Below, piece by piece: positions 16,003 through 22,368 of a stretch of 28,742 nt of DNA. Source of the DNA: an uncultured Acidobacteriota bacterium. GTDB taxonomy: Bacteria > Acidobacteriota > Terriglobia > UBA7540. Within the stretch, counting starts at the first letter, position 1, and every line of letters begins with the position of its first letter. Both the position numbers and the translations under genes were made by a program. Where the stretch lies: positions 1 through 28,742 of the forward strand of contig CALCEB010000040.1 in assembly GCA_937900045.1 (NCBI GenBank), in the 5' to 3' direction. The notes beneath the pieces are model-generated. The model was not told the DNA's origin and searched no databases. It worked only from the letters and a program-made list of their open reading frames with translations.

Positions 16003-16845
16003 ATGGAACCCGTCGAAATCCCGCAGGAAATTCAATCCCAGCCGCCGGATCATCCGTCCGGCGGGCCGGCAGAACCGCCCCGGCAAAATGGCAATCATGG
16101 GCACGATGGCGCTTGGGACACGTTACGCTCGCTGCTCATTGTGATTGTGGGTGTCCTCTGCATTCGCACGTTTGTGGCGGAGGCCACGGTGATCCCCACC
16201 GGTTCGATGGAGAACACCATTCTGATCGGTGATCACGTTTTTCTGAATAAATTACTTTACGGGCCGCGCATTCCTTATACCATCTGGCGGTTTCCCGAGC
16301 TCCGCAAAATTCACCGGGGAGATATCATTGCGTTCCGCTATCCGCGCAATCCGTCGGTGATGTTTGTGAAGCGCGCCATCGCCGTGGGCGGTGACGTGAT
16401 CAAGATTGTCAACAAGAAGGTTTACCTGAACGGCAAGCCGCTGAACGAACCCTACGCCCGTTTCGTTTACGCTTCCATCTTCCCGCTGCGTGATAACTTT
16501 CCGCCTCCCATCGACGAAATTGACCGCCTTCCCGCCGCCTGGGGGTTGGACCCGAACTGGGCGCGCGAAATGCCGGCCTACATCCAACCGGATGGCTTGC
16601 ACGTGCCGGAGGGTTACGTCTTCGCGATGGGGGATAACCGGGATAACTCGCTGGACAGCCGCTTCTGGGGTTTCGTGCCGCTCGAAAACATTGTGGGCGA
16701 GCCGCTGTTTGTTTATTGGTCTTACGACGCGCCGACCCGCGACTGGATCGATGACAACATCGCGGGCCGGCTAAGATTTGATGGTTCGATCCTCTGGAAC
16801 TTTTTCTCCAAGACGCGCTGGTCTCGTGAGGGAATGGTTTTTTAG
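16003..16845 (+). CDS. lepB: Signal peptidase I
   Basis: Membrane-bound protease that removes signal peptides from exported proteins. The protein is 280 aa, with a soluble Pro/Gly-rich N-terminus (about 1-38), one hydrophobic segment (LLIVIVGVLCIRTFVAEA, 44-61) and then the catalytic domain. The nucleophile is Ser68 in PTGSMENT and the general-base lysine is Lys123 in FVKRAIAVGGD. GDNRDNSLDSRFWG forms the conserved box E. The ATG at 16003 follows GAGGG closely. It lies 16 bases after purF and in the same direction, so it is probably co-transcribed with the purine genes; the products are not functionally linked. Confidence 0.95.
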   Translation: MEPVEIPQEIQSQPPDHPSGGPAEPPRQNGNHGHDGAWDTLRSLLIVIVGVLCIRTFVAEATVIPTGSMENTILIGDHVFLNKLLYGPRIPYTIWRFPELRKIHRGDIIAFRYPRNPSVMFVKRAIAVGGDVIKIVNKKVYLNGKPLNEPYARFVYASIFPLRDNFPPPIDEIDRLPAAWGLDPNWAREMPAYIQPDGLHVPEGYVFAMGDNRDNSLDSRFWGFVPLENIVGEPLFVYWSYDAPTRDWIDDNIAGRLRFDGSILWNFFSKTRWSREGMVF

Positions 16846-16852
16846 CATGGTT

Positions 16853-16942
16853 GTAGGGGCGACCCCTGTTGCCGGATTATTCATGCCTTTCCAGTGTTCG
16901 AATATAACTTCGTGAATAATCCAAGCGTGTGCCTGCCCCTAC
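16853..16942. repeat. GTAGGGGC-ended inverted-repeat element between lepB and purM
   Basis: GTAGGGGC (16853-16860) pairs with GCCCCTAC (16935-16942), and the inner arms GGATTATTCATG (16874-16885) and CGTGAATAATCC (16911-16922) are also complementary apart from one G-T position. The arms are interrupted by unmatched 12-13 nt stretches. This 90-bp block resembles a small non-autonomous element or a fold that could reduce read-through into purM. GTAGGGGC-type sequence also occurs at 11161. Confidence 0.65.
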
Positions 16943-16995
16943 CTTCGCGCCGTCATTGCTGCTCCTTCCGCACATTTTGAGTTTCAAAGGCAGGT

Positions 16996-18045
16996 ATGCG
17001 ATACCGCGATGCGGGTGTCGATATTGACGCCGCCACCCGCGCTAAATCTGAAATCAAGAAGATTGTCCGCAAGACGTTTAACCGCCGGGTCTTGAAAGAT
17101 GTGGGCGCGTTTGGCGGCTTTTATGGGCTCGAAGGCCTTGCGCCGGATAGCGTGCTGGTGTCCAGCATGGATGGCGTGGGCACCAAGCTGAAAATTGCTT
17201 TTGAGTTGGGCGGGCACGCCGGCGTGGGGCGCGATTTGGTGAACCATTGCGTGAATGACATTGCGGTGCACGGCGCCGAGCCCTTGTTTTTTTTGGATTA
17301 CGTGGCGAGCGGCAAACTGCGGCCGGGAGTGGTGCGGGAAATTGTGACCGGACTGGCTGGGGCGTGCAAGCAAGCAGGATGCGCGCTGATCGGCGGCGAG
17401 ACGGCGGAAATGCCGGGATTTTATCCCGCCAACGAATATGATCTTGCCGGCTGCATCATCGGTTGTGTCGAGCGGAGCCGCATCATCGATGGCCGTGGTA
17501 TTGGTCCCGGAGACGTGATTTTCGGATTGCCGTCGCTGGGCCTGCACACGAACGGATATTCGCTGGCAAGGCGCGTGCTCATCGAGAAGGCGAAGATGAA
17601 GCTCCGCTCACGAGTCGCGGAGTTGGGCCGGACGCTGGGCGAAGAGTTGCTGGCGCCGCACCGGTCCTATCGCAGCGTGTTGAAGCCGCTGATGGCGCCC
17701 GGATGGTTGAAGGGTCTGGCTCACATCACCGGCGGCGGCATTACGGATAACTTACCTCGCATTTTGCCGAAGGGCTGCGGCGCGGAGATTCGCTTGGGCA
17801 GTTGGCCGGTGTTGCCGGTGTTTGAGTTGATCGCCCGCCTCGGAAAAGTGACGGAGGAAGAGATGCTCCGCACCTTTAACATGGGCGTGGGAATGCTGCT
17901 GGTGGTGGCGGAAAGAGATGCGGATGGCGTGGTGGCGGGGTTACGGAAGCGCCGGGAGAAATACTACGCAATAGGCCGAATCACGCGCGGAGGGGGAAGA
18001 GTTCGCTACGCGCGGGCCGCGGCCGGTGGGCATGGCCGGATATGA
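16996..18045 (+). CDS. purM: Phosphoribosylformylglycinamidine cyclo-ligase PurM
   Basis: Closes the imidazole ring, converting FGAM and ATP to AIR in purine synthesis. The protein is 349 aa, near the E. coli length of 345. SSMDGVGTKLK (56-66), VNDIAVHGAEPLFFLD (86-101) and the nucleotide-loop GGETAEMPGFY (133-143) are the family signatures. GLHTNGYSLARR follows, and ITGGGITDNLPR lies near residues 244-255. The start ATG follows AAAGGCAGG. The stop overlaps the purN start as ATGA, so the two are translationally coupled. Confidence 0.95.
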   Translation: MRYRDAGVDIDAATRAKSEIKKIVRKTFNRRVLKDVGAFGGFYGLEGLAPDSVLVSSMDGVGTKLKIAFELGGHAGVGRDLVNHCVNDIAVHGAEPLFFLDYVASGKLRPGVVREIVTGLAGACKQAGCALIGGETAEMPGFYPANEYDLAGCIIGCVERSRIIDGRGIGPGDVIFGLPSLGLHTNGYSLARRVLIEKAKMKLRSRVAELGRTLGEELLAPHRSYRSVLKPLMAPGWLKGLAHITGGGITDNLPRILPKGCGAEIRLGSWPVLPVFELIARLGKVTEEEMLRTFNMGVGMLLVVAERDADGVVAGLRKRREKYYAIGRITRGGGRVRYARAAAGGHGRI

Positions 18046-18653
18046 AAAATATTGGCATTCTGATTTCCGGCCGGGGCTCCAATTTCGAGGCCATTGCCGC
18101 GAACGTCCAGGCCGGCAGGATTCCGGCGCGCATCGCCATCGTCATCAGCAACCGCGAGGACGCTCCGGGGCTTGCCCGGGCGCGGGAAATGGGCCTGAAA
18201 GCGATGACGATTCCTTCGCGAGGCAAAGATCGCGACGCTTTTGACCGCGAAGTGGCCTCAGCGTTGAAGGCGAGCCAGGTGGACCTTGTCTGCCTCGCGG
18301 GTTTCATGCGGGTGGTCGGCCCAACCCTGACCGGCGAGTTTCCAGGCCGCATTCTGAATATTCATCCTGCTCTGCTTCCGGCCTTTCCGGGCGCCAACGC
18401 GCAAAAGCAGGCGCTCGAATACGGTGTGAAGTTTACCGGCTGCACCGTTCACATTGTGGATGAGGGTGTGGATACGGGTCCCATCGTCGCTCAGGCGGCT
18501 GTTCCAGTGCTTGAAGCGGACACGGTGGAGACGCTCTCTGCGCGCATTCTTGCTGAAGAACACCGCATCTATACCGAGGCCATCTGCCTGATACTGGAAG
18601 ACCGGATTGAGATCGACGGCAGGCGGGTGAGAATTCCAGGCCGGATCGATTGA
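18042..18653 (+). CDS. purN: Phosphoribosylglycinamide formyltransferase PurN
   Basis: Transfers a formyl group from 10-formyltetrahydrofolate to GAR. The protein is 203 aa. The phosphate-binding loop ISGRGSNF is at 8-15. The catalytic trio is present as Asn106 and His108 in NIHPALLPAFPG and Asp144 in EGVDTGPI, with numbering identical to E. coli PurN. It overlaps purM by four bases (ATGA), and co-translation is expected. The formyl-folate-dependent form means purine synthesis here does not rely on formate-using PurT for this step, unless PurT is encoded elsewhere. Confidence 0.96.
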   Translation: MKNIGILISGRGSNFEAIAANVQAGRIPARIAIVISNREDAPGLARAREMGLKAMTIPSRGKDRDAFDREVASALKASQVDLVCLAGFMRVVGPTLTGEFPGRILNIHPALLPAFPGANAQKQALEYGVKFTGCTVHIVDEGVDTGPIVAQAAVPVLEADTVETLSARILAEEHRIYTEAICLILEDRIEIDGRRVRIPGRID

Positions 18654-18663
18654 TTGCCGGCGG

Positions 18664-18726
18664 TAGCGGCGCTGTCCTCAGCGCAGAATTTGCAGGAGGA
18701 AGCCGGCGGTGGGGAGACCGGCGCCA
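18664..18726. repeat. Possible degenerate palindromic repeat before tyrS
   Basis: TAGCGGCGCTGTCCTCAGCGC (18664-18684) resembles the AGCGGCGCTC..GAGCGCC arm of the MITE-like family. It is followed by a GCCGGCGG..CCGGCGCC palindrome. Together they may be an old or different member of the repeat family. The 141 bases between purN and tyrS hold no gene. Confidence 0.35.
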
Positions 18727-18794
18727 CAGAGCCGTCTGCTGTATTTTGCAGCGCCCGATGGTGTGGGGCGAGGTTTCCTCCTCAGAGTCTAAAG

Positions 18795-20036
18795 ATGACC
18801 CTTGACGAACAATTAGCATATCTCACAAAGGGCGCGGAAGAAGTGATCCGCGTGGAAGAACTGCGCGCCAAGCTGGAACGCTCCGTCGCCAGCGGCAAGC
18901 CGCTGCGCGTTTATCTCGGCGTGGACCCAACAGCTCCCGATATCCACCTCGGCCACACGGTGGTTCTGCGCAAACTGAAACATTTTCAGGACATGGGCCA
19001 CACTGCAATTTTTCTAATTGGCGATTTTTCGGCGATGATCGGCGATCCGACCGGGCAATCGGAGACGCGCCCCCCGCTCCAGCGGGAGCAAGTGGAAGCC
19101 AACGCGAAAACCTACCTCCAGCAGGTGTACAAGATTCTCGACCGCGAAAGGACCGAAGTTCGCTACAACAGCGAGTGGCTCGGGAAAATGACGAGCCAGG
19201 ACGTGGTGCGTCTGTGCGGCCACTATCGGCTTGCCCGGATGCTGGAGAGGGATGATTTCCGAACCCGCCTCGATAGGAATCTTCCGATTTCCGTTCATGA
19301 GCTGCTGTATCCGCTGCTAACCGCCTACGACGCAGTGAAGCTCGAATCCGACGTCGAGATCGGCGCGACCGAGCAAAAATTTAACTTGCTGGTGCATCGG
19401 GATATTCAGCGCGAATATGGCCAGCCTTCTCAAGTGGTGCTCACCATGCCCATTCTCGTCGGGCTGGACGGCGAGCGTAAAATGTCCAAGTCGCTGGGCA
19501 ATTACGTGGGCATTAGCGAGCCGCCGGCGGAAATGTTCGGCAAAGTGATGTCCGTTTCGGACGAATTAATGTGGCGCTATTACCTGCTGCTGACGGATAA
19601 GACCGCGCCGGAGATCGATGCGATGCGCGAAGCCGCGCGCGCGGGTTGCCAGCATCCACTGGAGTTGAAGAAGGCGCTGGCCACGAAGATTGTGGAGGAC
19701 TTTCACGGCACGGAGGCGGCGGCGGGCGCGCGGCTTGACTTCGAGTTACAGTTCCAGCGAAAAGGCGTTGCGGACGTTCCCGTCCAATCACTAACGGACT
19801 TCGTCCCTGCCAAGTTACCTTACTTTCTTGCCTTGCACGGCCTAGCAGAATCGAAGTCCGAAGCGGCCCGCAAGATCAAAGAGGGGGCCGTCTCCATCAG
19901 TGTAGGAGACTTCAGCCCCGCGCGCTGGGAGCGCCTTACCGACCCCGCCTGGGAATTCGACCCCCAAAATTACCGGGACAGTCCTGTGGTGACATTCAGG
20001 GTCGGAAGGCGTCAGCTAAGATTCAAGATTGAATGA
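18795..20036 (+). CDS. tyrS: Tyrosyl-tRNA synthetase
   Basis: Charges tRNA-Tyr. The protein is 413 aa, within the normal range. The class I HIGH signature reads HLGH (51-54) and the second signature KMSKS is at 229-233 (GERKMSKSLG). The anticodon-binding region follows, and an S4 RNA-binding domain ends the protein (about 340-410). The start is the ATG at 18795, which aligns with the normal N-terminus (DEQLAYLTKGAEEV). The frame opens 47 codons earlier, at the base after the purN stop, but those residues are Ala/Gly/Ser-rich and would be an unusual extension. The ribosome site is weak. No T-box leader is visible in the 141 upstream bases. Confidence 0.94.
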   Translation: MTLDEQLAYLTKGAEEVIRVEELRAKLERSVASGKPLRVYLGVDPTAPDIHLGHTVVLRKLKHFQDMGHTAIFLIGDFSAMIGDPTGQSETRPPLQREQVEANAKTYLQQVYKILDRERTEVRYNSEWLGKMTSQDVVRLCGHYRLARMLERDDFRTRLDRNLPISVHELLYPLLTAYDAVKLESDVEIGATEQKFNLLVHRDIQREYGQPSQVVLTMPILVGLDGERKMSKSLGNYVGISEPPAEMFGKVMSVSDELMWRYYLLLTDKTAPEIDAMREAARAGCQHPLELKKALATKIVEDFHGTEAAAGARLDFELQFQRKGVADVPVQSLTDFVPAKLPYFLALHGLAESKSEAARKIKEGAVSISVGDFSPARWERLTDPAWEFDPQNYRDSPVVTFRVGRRQLRFKIE

Positions 20037-20143
20037 AACGGCGAATGATCCGTGGCGGGCGGTTGGTTGTCTGAGGAAGCGAATGAAGTTCCGACGGCCT
20101 GGGCAGCGAGCTTGCCAGCTTGCCATTTTTTCTGGAATTGGAT

Positions 20144-20569
20144 TCATTGTTTGGCGGGAGCCAAAGTCAGGTTAATTACAACCTGGTTGAATGGACTGAC
20201 CGAGCTGACGGTGCGGACGTGGGACACCTTGTCTTGGAACTTGGCCTGGATCCGGTAATCATGGTGCGGATTGAGTCCGTCAAAGGAGTAATGGCCGCCG
20301 TGCAGGGTGTAGCTGGCGAGCGTCTTGTTGGTTTCGAGATCGGTCAGCTCCACGGTGGCGCCATCCACGCCATTGCTGGCGCTGTCCATGACTTCTCCGG
20401 AGATGCTGCGCAGAACCGGCGGTTTTTTCTTGGCGGAAAGGGATGCAGGGAGGAACACGAGGACTGCAATTGCAGCGCAGAGGCTCAAACGAGTCGTTGC
20501 AAATTGTATTCGCCCGGTTTTCAGAATGCAGAAGACGCTACGGCCGGAAGACCATCTACCATTTTTCAT
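20144..20569 (-). CDS. Secreted protein with carboxypeptidase-regulatory-like domain
   Basis: A small exported protein, about 141 aa from the ATG at 20569. A hydrophobic export segment (LSLCAAIAVLVFLPASLSA) precedes a beta-sandwich region with ISGEVMDSASNGVDGATVELTDLET, then TLASYTLHGGHYSFDGLNPHHDYRI and a last strand VINLTLAP. That is the layout of the transthyretin-like CarboxypepD_reg fold. The N-terminal stretch before the hydrophobic part is longish (about 28 residues), so the true start may be later. The frame also continues upstream to 20602. The gene overlaps the LysW-like gene by 14 bases if the chosen start is right. Role unknown; such domains occur alone in secreted acidobacterial proteins. 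Confidence 0.65.
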   Translation of the reverse strand: MKNGRWSSGRSVFCILKTGRIQFATTRLSLCAAIAVLVFLPASLSAKKKPPVLRSISGEVMDSASNGVDGATVELTDLETNKTLASYTLHGGHYSFDGLNPHHDYRIQAKFQDKVSHVRTVSSVSPFNQVVINLTLAPAKQ

Positions 20570-20732
20570 CCTCATCTTCCTCTTCATCCTCTGCAATGGC
20601 ATTCAGTTCGAGTGGATCGATGCTGACCACTTCCAGTTCCACTCCGCACTCCGGGCAATCCACGATCTGTCCTTCTTCCACTTCGTCTTCCTCCAGGTCA
20701 ATCGCCGCTTCGCACTCCGGGCACTGGGCCAT
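20556..20732 (-). CDS. LysW-like zinc-ribbon protein lacking the EDWGE carrier tail
   Basis: A 58-aa acidic protein. Cys4, Cys7, Cys26 and Cys29 form two CPEC/CPECG knuckles, and VELEVVSIDPLEL (31-43) matches the zinc-ribbon core of LysW, the amino-group carrier of lysine and arginine synthesis in Thermus and archaea. True LysW ends EDWGE, with the terminal Glu carrying the intermediate. This protein ends in Asp-Glu-Lys-Trp and stops, so it cannot serve as that carrier unless it is processed or extended. The start is ATG 20732, with GGGGGTGG (complement of 20736-20743) four bases upstream; an upstream extension in the same frame (to 20831) looks non-coding. No LysX, LysZ or other lysine gene is nearby. 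Confidence 0.78.
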   Translation of the reverse strand: MAQCPECEAAIDLEEDEVEEGQIVDCPECGVELEVVSIDPLELNAIAEDEEEDEDEKW

Positions 20733-21294
20733 AAACCACCCCCGACAGGATTTGTTTCCATCTCCAGTAAAGAGTCTATTCATTTCGATTGGCGATGTCC
20801 AGAGGTTCAACCTGACGAATTCACGCGGCACGTCCGCTCAAAATTGAGCGCGGGCTGGACTGGAACAAGCCGCTCGGGAAGCAATGGCCATCAGCCGATG
20901 CGCACATCTAGGGGGCCAAAATGCGGGTAGCTGCCAAGCGGCGGGCCGGTCAAACCAGGCCATTTTGTCGAGCCCGTTGCAAGCGGGTCTTCCGTGAGAT
21001 GGGGGATACGATGGGCAACTACTAAATGGGCGGGCGTAGATGCGGGTAATGAAGCAGTGTATTGAAAGTGAAGTTCGTCACGGAATAGACCCGCTTGTGT
21101 CGTAACCAGGAACTGGGTGAACCGTGTTGCGCTGCCGTCCCGGCTGCATAGGCCAGCAGGATGTCAGAATTACGGGCATGCACATTGTCCAATTATTTCG
21201 CAGAGACTTCGCTCCGGAGAGCTAGCCACGGGCCGCGGTCCTGGCCGGATGCGACAGCCCGTGGCGCTCTCCATCCCCTTGTGGGCCGCTGCGC
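20733..21294. other. Gene-free stretch with structured DNA
   Basis: No credible gene was seen on either strand. The middle (about 20900-21130) looks like degraded structured-RNA sequence, possibly a remnant of a group II intron or other retroelement, but this is a weak impression. The right part has a strong hairpin (21216-21272). CGCTCAA-AA-TTGAGCG (around 20836-20850) is another short palindrome. Confidence 0.55.
21216..21272. repeat. Strong inverted repeat, 15-bp interrupted stem
   Basis: GGAGAGC (21216-21222) and CCACGGGC (21226-21233) pair with GCCCGTGG (21257-21264) and GCTCTCC (21266-21272), leaving a small internal bulge and a 23-nt loop. It lies downstream of the minus-strand gene ending at 21295 and may help end its transcript, but no T-tract follows. 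Confidence 0.55.
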
Positions 21295-21714
21295 TTACTT
21301 TTGCTGCTGTACAGGGGAAACGGTTGCGACCGTGATGGTGTCACCTCGCAGCGACCCTTGAACAGTGATCGATTTCCCAGCATAGGCGGCGAGCTGGTTT
21401 TGAGGATCAACTTGGAAGACGCTGCCACCCGAAACCAGAACATACTTCGCGCCGCTTGCCACGCATTGGGAAACACATTGCGCGGCTTGGTCACTCGGTC
21501 TGGCGTGCTTGGCTCCGCAATTGCTATCGCTCACGACGCCCGTCCAAGATAGGCCGTCCCGTTGAGTTTGGGCTACTGTCTGGCCGCCTTCCGGACCCAG
21601 TTCAAGTTGCTGGCCTTGTGGGGAGCGGCGGTTTGGCTGGACAGCCCAGACCAAAGTGACACAGCCAAGAAGCATGAGAAGTGGAAACGGTATGTGCCTT
21701 ACGTTCATTGGCAT
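21295..21714 (-). CDS. Small exported protein, acidobacterial type with conserved Cys residues
   Basis: A 139-aa protein with a signal peptide (IPFPLLMLLGCVTLVWAV, about 8-25). A mature domain follows with WTGVVSDSNCGAKHA (about 57-71), QCVSQCVASGAKYVLVSGG, VFQVDPQNQL and AGKSITVQGSLRGDTITV. I recognise this pattern from small secreted acidobacterial proteins annotated as conserved hypothetical or DUF5818-like, but cannot confirm the family. Its Cys residues (one in SDSNC and two in CVSQC) could form a disulfide or bind metal. The ATG at 21714 has GAGGG four bases before it. It stands alone, with the hairpin at 21216-21272 downstream. Confidence 0.72.
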   Translation of the reverse strand: MPMNVRHIPFPLLMLLGCVTLVWAVQPNRRSPQGQQLELGPEGGQTVAQTQRDGLSWTGVVSDSNCGAKHARPSDQAAQCVSQCVASGAKYVLVSGGSVFQVDPQNQLAAYAGKSITVQGSLRGDTITVATVSPVQQQK

Positions 21715-21887
21715 TGTTCCCTCATAAATTTTTGTGTGAGGCCGTCCACTCCACCGCTGTCATCGGTGAACGATCTTCCTGCCATCGCAGTGAAATCAAT
21801 GGGCTCAATTGAAGAAAACTCGTGTTTTTTTCTCCAAACATTTCCCTTCCGGGATTCTGTATGTGCAATGACAATTCCAAAGTAAGA

Positions 21888-21919
21888 CCCAACTTGGGTT
21901 GAACGTTCAACACACGTGT
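21888..21919. promoter_or_regulatory. Cluster of three short palindromes, possible operator
   Basis: CCCAA-C-TTGGG (21888-21898), the 14-bp perfect palindrome GTTGAACGTTCAAC (21898-21911) and ACACGTGT (21912-21919) lie head to tail. They are about 175-205 bases upstream of the minus-strand secreted-protein gene and far upstream of the ABC exporter. A dimeric regulator could bind, but no regulator gene is adjacent. Confidence 0.35.
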
Positions 21920-22205
21920 TATGAGTGAGTTACAGTTACACCGTCATCAAGAAGCTGGCAAAGCAATCTCTGCCAGAAAGGAAAAAGCTGCCTGAGTCGA
22001 GCAAATTTTTCCAGCCCGTGGCCACCCTTCCGCGAAGCACAAGAATTAGGACTGTTGGGAGTGAATCAATCTTCAACTGATATCCCATGACTGTGGATCA
22101 ATTTCTGCCAACTTTAGCATTGATCTGAGGGTTAAAATCCATTACTGTCTGATTGCCCAGGGAACTGAATCGAGTCCAGAGTCCCCATGCCGGGGGCAAG
22201 CTGCC

Positions 22206-22273
22206 GGAGTGACGCAGTTTGCTGTAGCGGCGCTCATAGAGCGCCGCTACAGCAAAGAAACTGAGACACTACC
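22206..22273. mobile_element. MITE-like palindromic element, copy 2 (short form)
   Basis: A single palindrome form of the family: an 18-bp perfect stem (22218-22235 with 22239-22256) around an ATA loop, with ends GGAGTGACGCAG and CTGAGACACTACC. The internal 40-bp spacer and one arm pair seen in copies 1 and 3 are missing. It is flanked by perfect 8-bp direct repeats AAGCTGCC (22198-22205 and 22274-22281); the match extends to nine bases if the preceding C is counted. This is the clearest evidence of target duplication in the set. Confidence 0.85.
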
Positions 22274-22368
22274 AAGCTGCCGCCTCGCTTGACGGTTGTT
22301 TGTTCCTGGAACTACGATAAGAATTGCGCTGGCCCCTGCCGTGGATGGGCCTTGGCTGCGATCGACTG

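Larger units (their letters stand above)
21715..22368. other. Gene-free stretch with palindromes and a mobile element copy
   Basis: No gene is credible here and the DNA is AT-richer than its neighbours. It holds three adjacent dyads at 21888-21919 and the MITE-like copy 2 at 22206-22273. The rest (about 21920-22200) shows nothing I recognise. The ABC-exporter frame opens at 22324 but I start the gene at 22369. Confidence 0.6.

Noticed and set aside
18654..18794. T-box or leader peptide before tyrS
   Set aside because: No T-box sequence, specifier loop or terminator was recognisable. The upstream part of the frame is low-complexity and includes a possible repeat remnant.
20120..20626. 168-codon plus-strand open frame over the CarboxypepD_reg-like gene
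   Set aside because: The minus-strand frame has a signal-peptide-like segment and a recognisable beta-sandwich pattern; the plus frame has none.
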